From an uncultured Christensenellaceae bacterium (lineage in GTDB: Bacteria; Bacillota; Clostridia; Christensenellales; Pumilibacteraceae): a stretch of DNA of 64,000 nt. The stretch's first letter is position 1. Every line of letters begins with the position of its first letter. The stretch is taken from the NCBI GenBank assembly GCA_910586925.1, contig CAJUKG010000006.1:62001-126000 (forward strand), written 5' to 3'. The notes under the pieces are model-generated. The model worked only from the letters and a program-made list of their open reading frames with translations, had not been told where the DNA came from and did not search any database. Of this stretch, positions 24,798 to 33,548 are shown one piece after another. The translations under genes and the position numbers were made by a program.

Positions 24798-27700
24798 TTA
24801 CCGATCGTCGGTCGCCGCTTCGTCTGCATCTGACCGTTTTTCGGCTTCGGACTCATCGGAGCTTGACGCTGCAGACAGCTTTTTGGGGCGATATACTCCG
24901 AGAAGCGCGAACACTCCCCAGACCGCAAGAGCCGCGCACGTCGCTACGTCTGCGACGATAACGATTATTCGCCAAACGGGCATGCCGTATTTATAGCCGA
25001 CGTTATTCATGGCATTGCTGTTGCCGACGGTGTAAAGAATATTTTTTGCCGCCATGCGCAGCACCGTGACGTCGCCCGCATTGTTCGCATCGTATTTGGA
25101 CCACATTCTGTTCTTTGCGGAACAAAGATTGAGATCCCCGCCCGCGTATGCCATTTGTTTGGCACTCATGTAATCGTTGCCTTCGTTGTAATCGCAGATC
25201 ACGGTGCCCTTAAAGCCCCATTCGTTGCGGAGTATTTCCGTTATCAGCCTGTAGTCGCCGCCGGTCCAACGCGTGCCTATCCTATTAAACGAAGACATTA
25301 CGGCGCGCGTACCGCCCTTTTTGACAGCTATTTCAAAAGGTTTGAGGTATATTTCGCGCATTGCCTGTTCGGTAACCCAAGAACAGCTGCCGTTGCGATG
25401 CGTTTCCTGCTCGTTGAGTGCGAAGTGTTTCATGTAACAATACACGCCCTTCGACTGACAGCCCGTTATCTCCGCCGCCGCCATCATGCCCGTAAGAAAA
25501 GGGTCTTCCGAGAAATACTCGAAATTACGTCCGCCGAACGGACTTCTGTGTATGTTCGCGCCGGGCGCGTACCATCCGGAATACGTTCTGCCGTCGGTAT
25601 TGACCGCGCCCCACAGTCCTTCCTCGCCGACACACTCGCCCATCTTTCGGATAAGCTCGGTATTCCAAGTTGCCGACATAACCACTTGCGACGTGTATGC
25701 GTTGTTCCCGCTCCAAGTCTTATCGGTTATGGAAATGAAGTTACACCAACCGACCGGGCCGTCCGACTCGAGCGTTTGAGGTTTGTTTATGCTCTCTATA
25801 TAGTTCGTCTTGAACGCGCCGTTATTGAACATTTCCGCCATTTCGTCCACTGTCAACGCGTTCAGCACGTCGTCCCAACGTTCGTCTTTATATTCGACGT
25901 AATACGTTTCGGTCGATTCGTCGTATTTAAGCAAATCTTTGAGCTTATACTTTACTTCCGCGCCTTGGGTATGCATTGTATAGTCGGACACTTCGGGGTT
26001 GTTGTGCGCCGTGCTTTTGATTTGATTTATAAACGCGGACGTCACTTCCCTGTCGCTTTCTTTCGGAGCATCCGGGAAAGTCCCTTCAAAATCAGCGCGC
26101 GATAAAAGACTGTCCTTTATCATCGTATCAGAATCGAATGCGGGGTCGCTTTGATCGGTATACCTATTCTCAACGGTGTTTTCCGTCACCGGATCTACGG
26201 CATAAGTTATGTCGGACTCTACCGTAAACGGTATTTCGTATTTCGGAGTATGCGAATCCGAGTTTACAAGAAGGGCATAATCGTTGCCCGCTTCTATTAC
26301 ATAACCCGTAAAACCGCTTTTGCCGCGATAATCGTACGACGCGAAATCATACGGATCTATTTCGATCGTCAACGTGTCGGAATTGGGTTTATCGGTACCG
26401 TTCGCCTCGTTCGCGGGATAAAGCAGCTTCGTTTTGGCAAAACCGACAAGCACTTCATACGGCTTTTCCAAACCGTTTTCGTCGTAATGCAGTTTGGCAT
26501 ATATCTGAACGACATCCTTGCCGCTGTATTTGCCGGTATTGGTCACCTTTACGGTAACGGAATACTTGCCGTCACCGCTTATCGCCTTGCCGTCTATCGA
26601 ACTGCCGTCGGTCAATTCCCAATCGAAAGAGGTATACGACAACCCGTACCCGAACGGATAATCGACGTTTTCTTCATACCAATCGGCATTGGGTTCCGTC
26701 TTGTTCTTTTCTTCGCAGTCACGCGTTTCGTAATAGCGATAACCCACATAAACGCTTTCTTCGTAATTGGCAAAGTAGTACAGCTGATTTTTTCCGTTGA
26801 CCGAATATCTGTCGCCGTTGACGACTCCGCGATCGGAAAAATTACGGTACGTCGGGTCTTTGGTAAAATCTTTCGCCCAGGTATCCGTTGTATGTCCCGA
26901 CGGCGTTACTGCACCCGTAAGCACTTTTGCAACGGCGTGCGCCCCCGAAGACCCGGGACCGCCTATCCACAAACAAGCGTCCACGCCGTAGGTATCGAGA
27001 AAATCCGTTTCCATTATGTTGAGCGTATTGAGCAACGCTATAACCCGCGTGAATCCCGCTTTGCTCACCATATCCAACATGTCGCGCTCGTCGTCGTCAA
27101 GCGCAAGATAATGTTTTGCGCCGTTTGCCGACGTGAGAGGAAGATCGAAACCCTCGCCGCCGACACGCGAAATGACGATTATCGCCGCATCCCTGTAATC
27201 GCTTGCAAACGATGCGACGACGTCCGCGGTATACTTGTTTTTTGGCGTTTCGCCCGTTGCGATCGACACCGTATTTCCGCTGTCGAGATCGTCCGAATTG
27301 GCATCTCTGCCGTTTCCCGACCGCGCATTATCGTCATAAAAATCTTTGAGGACGGGGTTGTATTCGATTCCGGCTGCCGTCAGTGCCGTATACAGATCGG
27401 TCTTGGCATAAGTCGTGTCGCCGCCGCCGGACCCCGAACCGCCGTAAACGAGATTAACGGAATTTTTGCCGAACACCGACACCCTTTTGGAATTGCCCAA
27501 CGGCAATGCTTTTTCCGTCGCGGAAATATTCGCATTTTCGAGCAAGATTATTCCCTCGGATTCTATCTCCTCCGTAACTGCTGCGGCGGCGGCATTTGCC
27601 GCATCTTTGCTTGTCGTCACGGGCGTCCAATACTGTTCGCCCGCGCCGGACTTTACCGCCTTATCTCCGCCCAACGCGATGCTTATGATATTGCTGTAAT

Positions 27701-27812
27701 ACTCTATAACTATGTTGGCGACGATGAGTACGACAACAAGCACCGCCGTAACTATGAACCAGGCAAGCGAGTTTTTATGCTTGAAAATTTCTTTGAAAGA
27801 TTTTCCCGACAT
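24798..27812 (-). CDS. Membrane-anchored GH3 glycosidase with permuted domains
   Basis: A 1004-aa glycoside hydrolase of family 3. The usual order is reversed: the alpha/beta sandwich domain comes first (about 55-310: EGIILLENA, VSVFGKNS), then a fibronectin-III-like domain (VVQIYAKLH, about 440-520), then the TIM barrel (about 640-940) with ANIHRSPFGGRNFEYFSEDP, KHFALNE and probable nucleophile Asp874 in GTVICDYNEG. A transmembrane helix at about 15-37 and a second at 945-970, followed by a charged tail, anchor it with the catalytic part outside. Permuted GH3 beta-glucosidases are known from Ruminococcus and Butyrivibrio. Start 27812 has AAGGAG; it lies 11 bp after the lipoprotein gene. Confidence 0.9.
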   Translation of the reverse strand: MSGKSFKEIFKHKNSLAWFIVTAVLVVVLIVANIVIEYYSNIISIALGGDKAVKSGAGEQYWTPVTTSKDAANAAAAAVTEEIESEGIILLENANISATEKALPLGNSKRVSVFGKNSVNLVYGGSGSGGGDTTYAKTDLYTALTAAGIEYNPVLKDFYDDNARSGNGRDANSDDLDSGNTVSIATGETPKNKYTADVVASFASDYRDAAIIVISRVGGEGFDLPLTSANGAKHYLALDDDERDMLDMVSKAGFTRVIALLNTLNIMETDFLDTYGVDACLWIGGPGSSGAHAVAKVLTGAVTPSGHTTDTWAKDFTKDPTYRNFSDRGVVNGDRYSVNGKNQLYYFANYEESVYVGYRYYETRDCEEKNKTEPNADWYEENVDYPFGYGLSYTSFDWELTDGSSIDGKAISGDGKYSVTVKVTNTGKYSGKDVVQIYAKLHYDENGLEKPYEVLVGFAKTKLLYPANEANGTDKPNSDTLTIEIDPYDFASYDYRGKSGFTGYVIEAGNDYALLVNSDSHTPKYEIPFTVESDITYAVDPVTENTVENRYTDQSDPAFDSDTMIKDSLLSRADFEGTFPDAPKESDREVTSAFINQIKSTAHNNPEVSDYTMHTQGAEVKYKLKDLLKYDESTETYYVEYKDERWDDVLNALTVDEMAEMFNNGAFKTNYIESINKPQTLESDGPVGWCNFISITDKTWSGNNAYTSQVVMSATWNTELIRKMGECVGEEGLWGAVNTDGRTYSGWYAPGANIHRSPFGGRNFEYFSEDPFLTGMMAAAEITGCQSKGVYCYMKHFALNEQETHRNGSCSWVTEQAMREIYLKPFEIAVKKGGTRAVMSSFNRIGTRWTGGDYRLITEILRNEWGFKGTVICDYNEGNDYMSAKQMAYAGGDLNLCSAKNRMWSKYDANNAGDVTVLRMAAKNILYTVGNSNAMNNVGYKYGMPVWRIIVIVADVATCAALAVWGVFALLGVYRPKKLSAASSSDESEAEKRSDADEAATDDR

Positions 27813-27823
27813 ATCGTCGCTCC

Positions 27824-28945
27824 TTAATCCTCGTTGCCGTAATTGCCGACGATCGGATAACCCTCCGCCCAAGTGAGAGCGGTCTTCGGCGCGGACAATT
27901 TCAAACAGTCCACCATGGGCGCGGATGCGTGCATGGTTCCGCCTTTGCCCGTATCGTTATTGTTGACGCGCAATATTACGGTATTGTCGCCTTCGACAAG
28001 ATTTACTTCGTTCGATATTACATAATCGGCAAACGCAAGACAATCTTCGCTTTTCACTCCGCCCAATTCGGAATTTTTGCTTCCCGCGAGCGAAACGCTT
28101 TCCTTCCACGTAACGGTTTTGCCGTTAACGAGCACGAGCCAATTCGCGCCGTCGAGTACAATATCGCCGAACTCGGCGGAAAGCCTGAGTCTGAGCGTAG
28201 CACCCGTCACCGCCGCCGTGCTGTGAATTTTGAATACAAGATCGGTGTTATGCGCGTTATCGTTTTTTTGATAAAGGCCGGTTACGAAATAGCCGTTCGA
28301 CGCCTTCAAAAATTTCGCGCCCATATCTTCGCCGTATATGCCGCCCGTACCGACAATGGCGTTGGAATATCCCGCACCGATAAACTCCGAAAAGTCCACG
28401 TCTTCCGCTTCGAACGTTTCTATCTTGCCCCACAGCGCGTACAGCGTGGCGTCTGCCGAAAATTTGGCAGACGCGCCGAATTTGGCGGTGCAAGCCTCGT
28501 CGGTATACCAACCGTAAAAATCGTAACCGTTATAGGTCGGCGTGCCCAGCCCGGTAAGTCTGCCTTGATCCTTTACTTTACGCACACCGTCGGCAGTGCC
28601 GTTGTTGTACTTTAGCGTTACCGTCCAAGCAGAACCTTCTATCCAGCCCGCCGTGAGCGTTACGTCCGACGTTACGGGCAGGGTGAAATCGTACTGTTCC
28701 TCGCCGACCAACCAACAATCGAAAGTATAACCCTCTCTCGTCGGAGCTTCGGGTTCGGCTACGGTTTCGCCGTTATTGACCGAAACCACGCTGTCTGCAA
28801 CCCCGTCGTATCCGTAATCGAACGTAACTCTGCACTGTGCGACGTCGTCGCCGCCGTCGCCGCAAGCGACAAGCGCGGGCACGCCGCAAACGGCTATCGT
28901 TGCGCAGGCAATGATGCCGATCGCCTTTTTGAAAAACTTTTTCAT
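27824..28945 (-). CDS. Lipoprotein with Listeria-Bacteroides repeats and CBM-like domain
   Basis: A 373-aa lipoprotein (lipobox LVAC, Cys28). Residues about 35-105 and 106-175 are two Flg_new/Listeria-Bacteroides repeat units, recognisable by REGYTFDCW...AGW and YNGYDFYGWYTD...YALW. Residues about 178-350 form a beta-sandwich resembling carbohydrate-binding modules of the CBM6/35 type (FEAEDVDFSEF near the start, GDNTVILRVNNN near the end). It has no catalytic motif. Placed between two GH3 genes, it probably tethers glycans for them or serves as a binding subunit. The SD is GAAGGAG. The linkage to glycan binding is inference from domain and context. Confidence 0.82.
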   Translation of the reverse strand: MKKFFKKAIGIIACATIAVCGVPALVACGDGGDDVAQCRVTFDYGYDGVADSVVSVNNGETVAEPEAPTREGYTFDCWLVGEEQYDFTLPVTSDVTLTAGWIEGSAWTVTLKYNNGTADGVRKVKDQGRLTGLGTPTYNGYDFYGWYTDEACTAKFGASAKFSADATLYALWGKIETFEAEDVDFSEFIGAGYSNAIVGTGGIYGEDMGAKFLKASNGYFVTGLYQKNDNAHNTDLVFKIHSTAAVTGATLRLRLSAEFGDIVLDGANWLVLVNGKTVTWKESVSLAGSKNSELGGVKSEDCLAFADYVISNEVNLVEGDNTVILRVNNNDTGKGGTMHASAPMVDCLKLSAPKTALTWAEGYPIVGNYGNED

Positions 28946-28973
28946 AATAAATCTCCTTCTTATAAAAGCGTCC

Positions 28974-29009
28974 GGCTCTCATATCGACAAACCTGCCGAT
29001 ATGAGAGCT
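28974..29009 (-). other. Long intercistronic stem-loop
   Basis: A 12-14 bp stem (GGCTCTCATATCG pairing with CGATATGAGAGC) lies between the large GH3 gene and the lipoprotein gene. On the minus strand it is followed by CGGACGCTTTT, so it may partly terminate or stabilise the upstream message. Confidence 0.6.
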
Positions 29010-29049
29010 TGAACGCCTTGATCGTTATTTGGATATACGACAATCGCAA

Positions 29050-32000
29050 TTATTCGGACTTTTCTTTCTTTTTGCCTATAAACGTAACGGCGGTAAGTGC
29101 GCCTATGCCGCAAACCCCGAGTACGGAAAGCACGAGTGCCGCAACGGCAAGCCCGTTGTCTTCGTTCGTTTCGGGAACGACCGCTTCGTTCGCGCCGATA
29201 TTGCCGATTGTTTTGCTGCTGCCGTCGGAATAATACTCTACGAGTTTGCCGTCCACGATGGCAGTGCCCGTAACATATTTATCCGTGCTTGCCGCATCGG
29301 AAAATTCGAGCGTGACGGTATCGGTATATGTGTCGTAGGTATACTCGTCCGCCCCCGCGATCTTGACCGATACGCTGACGTCGTACTTGCCCGCCTCGGT
29401 CGGCGCGCCGAATATAAGACCTGTTTCGCTGTCGAACTCCATACCTTCGGGCAAACCCGTAACGGTGTACGACGCCGAGCCGGTTATACCGTTCGCGAGA
29501 GATATTTGAGATTCAAAGTCCTCGTCGCCCGCCGTGCCTTTGACCGCACTGTACGATATGGGTTTGGAAATGACCACCGTAAATTCTTTGGAACAGGAAA
29601 CGTACTTGTCTGCATAAATGCGCACCTTGAATTTGAACGTCCCCGCTTCCGAAGTGGTACCCGACAGTCTGCCGTCCGAAGTTATGATCAATCCTTCCGG
29701 CAAAACACTTCCCGACGCGAGTGCGTAAGTAACGTCGTCGGTTCCGATTTTGTCTTTGTCCGCGGAAAGATCTATGTCTATGCCGCCTATGGCTTTTGCG
29801 ATAGTCGTGGTAGTCCAACCCTCGGTAATGGTGACTCCGACATAAGAATTGCTGTTGGCAAAAGCCTTGAGGTCGTCCTTGCCCGCAAAAGAGGCGAGCA
29901 CTAGTCCGTTCTGCATAGCGTTGCTGTTGGCAACGGTGTACATTACGCGAGCCGCGGTTATGCGCGAGTTGTAATATTCCGTTTTGGCTATCTGCTTATC
30001 GGTATTGTCGCCCTCCACTACGGGAAGATTATCCGCGGCACTCCACTCTTTGTGGTCGCTCGATTTGGCTCCGCCGAAGTTCATGAGCGGCGTATCGCAG
30101 CCCGCGCGCAAACATGCCTCGCCGCTTGCGCCCGCGCCGGCGTCCGTGCACATCTCGCCGTGGAATCCCCATTCTCCGCGAGTGAGCTTGTAAAGAAGAT
30201 TATAGTTGTTGTCTTGCGAAATGCCGCCCATACGCATAAACGCCGTCATTATGCCGTGAGCATTGCCCTGCTTAATAGTGATTTCGTATGTCTTGCCGTA
30301 AAGTTCGCGCAACGATTGCTCGGTAAGCCATACCGCACAACCGTCGGCATCGTTGCGGTACGTGTCTTGCTCGTTGAGAATATAGTGCTTGATATAGACG
30401 ACCATACCCATCTCTTCCGCCGCACCGTACATAGCCGCGGCGATCAAGCCGCCTTGCACGCCGTCCGCCGACAGATACTCGAAGTTGCGACCTTGGAAGG
30501 GCGAGCGTTTAAGATTCATGCCCGAACCCCACAGCCCCGTGACGTTCATCCACAGCGATTCTTCGCCGAGGATAGTGCCGCGTTTTGCCGCTATCTCTTT
30601 GCCCCAAGTAGTGGCTACGTTCGTTTCGGACGCGGGGAATATACCCACCGAACCTTCCGCCGCCGTATCCTTGCCCTTTGCCTGCAGCTGATTCGCACCG
30701 TCGTTGGAACGAGCGTTCTTCACTCCCAACTCGGCAAGATTTTCGGGGGCTTTGCCCGTAGTCGCCGCTCGCGCCGAATTTTTCGCCTTCGCCGTCATCG
30801 GCGCGGGACCGTCGCCGCCCGGTATGCCGGGCATGCCGCCCGGGAAAGCACTGCCTGCCGACACGGAGCCGTCGGGTTCCAGACTGTAAGCTATGCTCGA
30901 GTTGTCGGTATTGTGAATGGTGGTAATCTGCTCCCAGCTGAGCTGGTTAAGGAACTCGTCGTACTTCCGCGCAGCCTCGTTCGCCGCCGTGACGGTGCCG
31001 TTCTCGTTCTTCCAAACAGGATACCCAATGCCAGAAAGAGAAGAAAGCATTATTTTGTTTTGCGGGTCGTAGTCGGATTGAGTCCAAGTTTCGGGGAGCG
31101 TTGTCGCGATATATTCTTGATTCTTATAGAGATCTTCAAGGTCGTCGACAGCGGTATAGCCCTCGAACGCTTTAATGCGCGTCACCCAATCGTCGCCGTA
31201 TTTATTCGTGTCTTTGGCAGGCGCATCGGGAAGCGCAAGCCCGCTCTCCGCACTGCGCGAAACGTACTTTATGACATTTTCGTCGCCGCGGGTATTGTAC
31301 AGCCAATCGGAGCTTGCTTTATCCGTTTCGGAGAAGATCGGTTCGGCGTTCGCATTCTCGTTGCCGTCCGCGTCTTTACCGTTATAATTGTGAGCGAGAT
31401 CGCGACCGTCATATACGATTCCCGTGTAGTCTTGATCGACGCCGTTGCCGCTTACCCAAGCGGAAGTGTATCCCGCTTCGGCACCGTTCACCTTTGCGGT
31501 GAATTGCAAATCGACATTCGTACTGCTTTTCTTTATATTATGAGAGTCTGTGCGCAGCGAAATTTTATAATCGCCCTTTTCGAGTTCGTAACCGGCAAAA
31601 CCGTTCTTATTGGCGTCAATATCGTCAAACGACGCCATATCTTTTACGTCGAACTCGATAGCAAGCATTTGCGATTCGCCCGGTTGCAATATGTCCGTTT
31701 TCTCGAACTGAACGAGATTTGCGGCGGCTTTTTCGATAGTGCCGTTATAGTCGGGGTCGTAATAGACCTGCACCACATCTCTGCCCGCGTACTTGCCCGT
31801 ATTTTTCACAGTGACGTTTATCGTAACTTTGCCGTTCGCCGTAAGCGCGAGATCGTCGAGCGCGGACTTGTTGTCTATGCTCCAATCGAATGTGGTATAA
31901 GACAGACCGTACCCGAACGGATAAACGACGCCGTTATAGCGGTTGTAATACGTATCGTTTACATCATACGTCGCGCCGTCGTTGTTCGGCATGTAAGGAT

Positions 32001-33309
32001 TTGCTCCGTCTCGCGCGGTAAACGTTTCGCCCGTCGCGGCGACAAACCCCGTCGCGGGCGCGCCGTTCGATTCGGCGGCTTTATAATATTCGTTCGCGAC
32101 GTTGTCCGCCGACTGTGTTTCGTACCAACGATAGCTTGTGTATATGCCTTCCTCGTATGCCACGCTGTATACGGACGATTTTCCGCCCGCGCCGCCGCCG
32201 ACGCCGGACCCGACGGTGAACGTTACGACGTTGCCGTCCTTATCGTAAATAACGGAATCGACGCCCATCTTATGCTCGGCGTTGGTCTGCGCTTGATCGC
32301 CGAAGTTATACCAGGTGGGATCTTGATCGTATCTCGACGCGAACACCTCTACCGTGCGCCCCGACGGACTCACCTCGCCGTTAAGGACTTTACCCACCGC
32401 CTCGAAGCCGTTTACGCCGGGCTGACCGACCCAAAGCACACCGCCCACGGCATCGTTGTCTTCGAGTTCGCCAAGCTCCATGGCGATCGGCGAGTTGACC
32501 AAAACGACGACGTTCTTAAATCCCGCCGCTGTTACATAGTCCATAAGAGCCTGCTCGTCTTTATTGAGTCTGAGCGTATGTATCGTTCTGTTGGCGGTAT
32601 TGCCCGCTTTGTTGCTCTCTTTAACGGTTTCGGCGTCCGCGCTCCAATCCCCTCTGCCGTTGCCTTCGCCTGCCGAATTGGATTGATTGGTCCCGTCGTA
32701 ATAACGAGTCATGGAGTAGTCCAATCCCTCGCCGCCCGTTCTCGTGATTACCACGACGGCAGCGTCGTCATAAGTGGAATACGACGTCTTGAATTTATCG
32801 AACGTGGATTGCACCTGCGCGGCGGGCACATTGGCTCCGTCGCCTACCGTACTGTGATTCGTCGTATTGCCAAGCCCTTCGTATACCGGAATGGTCGCGG
32901 GGTTGATATTGAATCCCGCATGCTTCAATCCGTCGATCAGCGTTACTTGTTCGGTATAAGCGTTGATCGAACGCGTGCCCGAACCGTTGGAGCCGTACGT
33001 GGGATTTACCGAACCGGTGCCGAACAGAGTGACGTTCATATCGGTATTCTTGAGCGGAAGGGTGTTCTTTCTGTTCTTGAGCATGACAATGCTCTCTTCC
33101 ATGAGTTCTTCGTTCACGACCGAAGCGGCGTTCTCGACGTCCTGCCAAGAAGAATACGCAGAGTAATACTTATTCACTCCGCTCGCATCTTCCGCATATA
33201 CCGCATTTGCCGCAATCGGGATCATTGTCGTCGCACAAAGCACCGCCCCGAGAGCTACCGCGCCCATCTTGACCGCTTTGGTTTTGCCGAACCGTTTTGT
33301 CCTTATCAT
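29050..33309 (-). CDS. Secreted, wall- or membrane-anchored GH3 glycosidase, 1419 aa
   Basis: A 1419-aa family 3 glycosidase with permuted domains. A signal peptide (cut near ANAVYA, about 37) is followed by the alpha/beta sandwich (EESIVMLKN, LFGTGSVNPTYG), an FnIII-like domain (VVQVYYDPDYNG) and a C-terminal TIM barrel with GMNLKRSPFQGRNFEYLSAD, KHYILNEQD and probable nucleophile Asp1056 in MCTDAGAG. Two Ig-like He_PIG modules follow (about 1180-1250 and 1260-1340: LPEGLIITSDGRLSG, LPEGMEFDSETGLIFG). The end, VPETN (1378-1382), a hydrophobic helix and KKKEKSE, resembles a non-canonical sortase signal. A Gly/Pro-rich insert lies near 820-850. Likely acts on plant or host beta-glycans outside the cell. 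SD GGAGGT. Confidence 0.9.
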   Translation of the reverse strand: MIRTKRFGKTKAVKMGAVALGAVLCATTMIPIAANAVYAEDASGVNKYYSAYSSWQDVENAASVVNEELMEESIVMLKNRKNTLPLKNTDMNVTLFGTGSVNPTYGSNGSGTRSINAYTEQVTLIDGLKHAGFNINPATIPVYEGLGNTTNHSTVGDGANVPAAQVQSTFDKFKTSYSTYDDAAVVVITRTGGEGLDYSMTRYYDGTNQSNSAGEGNGRGDWSADAETVKESNKAGNTANRTIHTLRLNKDEQALMDYVTAAGFKNVVVLVNSPIAMELGELEDNDAVGGVLWVGQPGVNGFEAVGKVLNGEVSPSGRTVEVFASRYDQDPTWYNFGDQAQTNAEHKMGVDSVIYDKDGNVVTFTVGSGVGGGAGGKSSVYSVAYEEGIYTSYRWYETQSADNVANEYYKAAESNGAPATGFVAATGETFTARDGANPYMPNNDGATYDVNDTYYNRYNGVVYPFGYGLSYTTFDWSIDNKSALDDLALTANGKVTINVTVKNTGKYAGRDVVQVYYDPDYNGTIEKAAANLVQFEKTDILQPGESQMLAIEFDVKDMASFDDIDANKNGFAGYELEKGDYKISLRTDSHNIKKSSTNVDLQFTAKVNGAEAGYTSAWVSGNGVDQDYTGIVYDGRDLAHNYNGKDADGNENANAEPIFSETDKASSDWLYNTRGDENVIKYVSRSAESGLALPDAPAKDTNKYGDDWVTRIKAFEGYTAVDDLEDLYKNQEYIATTLPETWTQSDYDPQNKIMLSSLSGIGYPVWKNENGTVTAANEAARKYDEFLNQLSWEQITTIHNTDNSSIAYSLEPDGSVSAGSAFPGGMPGIPGGDGPAPMTAKAKNSARAATTGKAPENLAELGVKNARSNDGANQLQAKGKDTAAEGSVGIFPASETNVATTWGKEIAAKRGTILGEESLWMNVTGLWGSGMNLKRSPFQGRNFEYLSADGVQGGLIAAAMYGAAEEMGMVVYIKHYILNEQDTYRNDADGCAVWLTEQSLRELYGKTYEITIKQGNAHGIMTAFMRMGGISQDNNYNLLYKLTRGEWGFHGEMCTDAGAGASGEACLRAGCDTPLMNFGGAKSSDHKEWSAADNLPVVEGDNTDKQIAKTEYYNSRITAARVMYTVANSNAMQNGLVLASFAGKDDLKAFANSNSYVGVTITEGWTTTTIAKAIGGIDIDLSADKDKIGTDDVTYALASGSVLPEGLIITSDGRLSGTTSEAGTFKFKVRIYADKYVSCSKEFTVVISKPISYSAVKGTAGDEDFESQISLANGITGSASYTVTGLPEGMEFDSETGLIFGAPTEAGKYDVSVSVKIAGADEYTYDTYTDTVTLEFSDAASTDKYVTGTAIVDGKLVEYYSDGSSKTIGNIGANEAVVPETNEDNGLAVAALVLSVLGVCGIGALTAVTFIGKKKEKSE

Positions 33310-33387
33310 TTACCTACCTCCTATTTTTAATGCATCTGTACAAAACGGATCAACCGTGACGCACATACGCATTTCGAGATTGGTTCC

Positions 33388-33416
33388 ATTTTAACCGAAA
33401 TACGACGGCATTGCAA
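33388..33416 (-). promoter_or_regulatory. Promoter of the GH3-lipoprotein-GH3 operon
   Basis: On the minus strand TTGCAA (33411-33416), a 17-bp spacer and TAAAAT (33388-33393), 78 bp upstream of the start. No catabolite-response element is obvious. Confidence 0.7.
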
Positions 33417-33548
33417 TAAAGCAGGGGTTAATGGTATGCTATTCAATGTATTTTGCACCGAGCAAAGGATAAAACGGCTGTTTTGCGCGATAATCGGTAT
33501 CGCGCGAAAAGTTATCCGAGCATATGCCGCGAACGACGTCGCCGCAAG

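Noticed and set aside
30052..33330. A 1092-codon plus-strand open frame
   Set aside because: It is antisense to the 1419-aa GH3 enzyme, has no SD and no recognisable domains; the GH3 assignment is secure.
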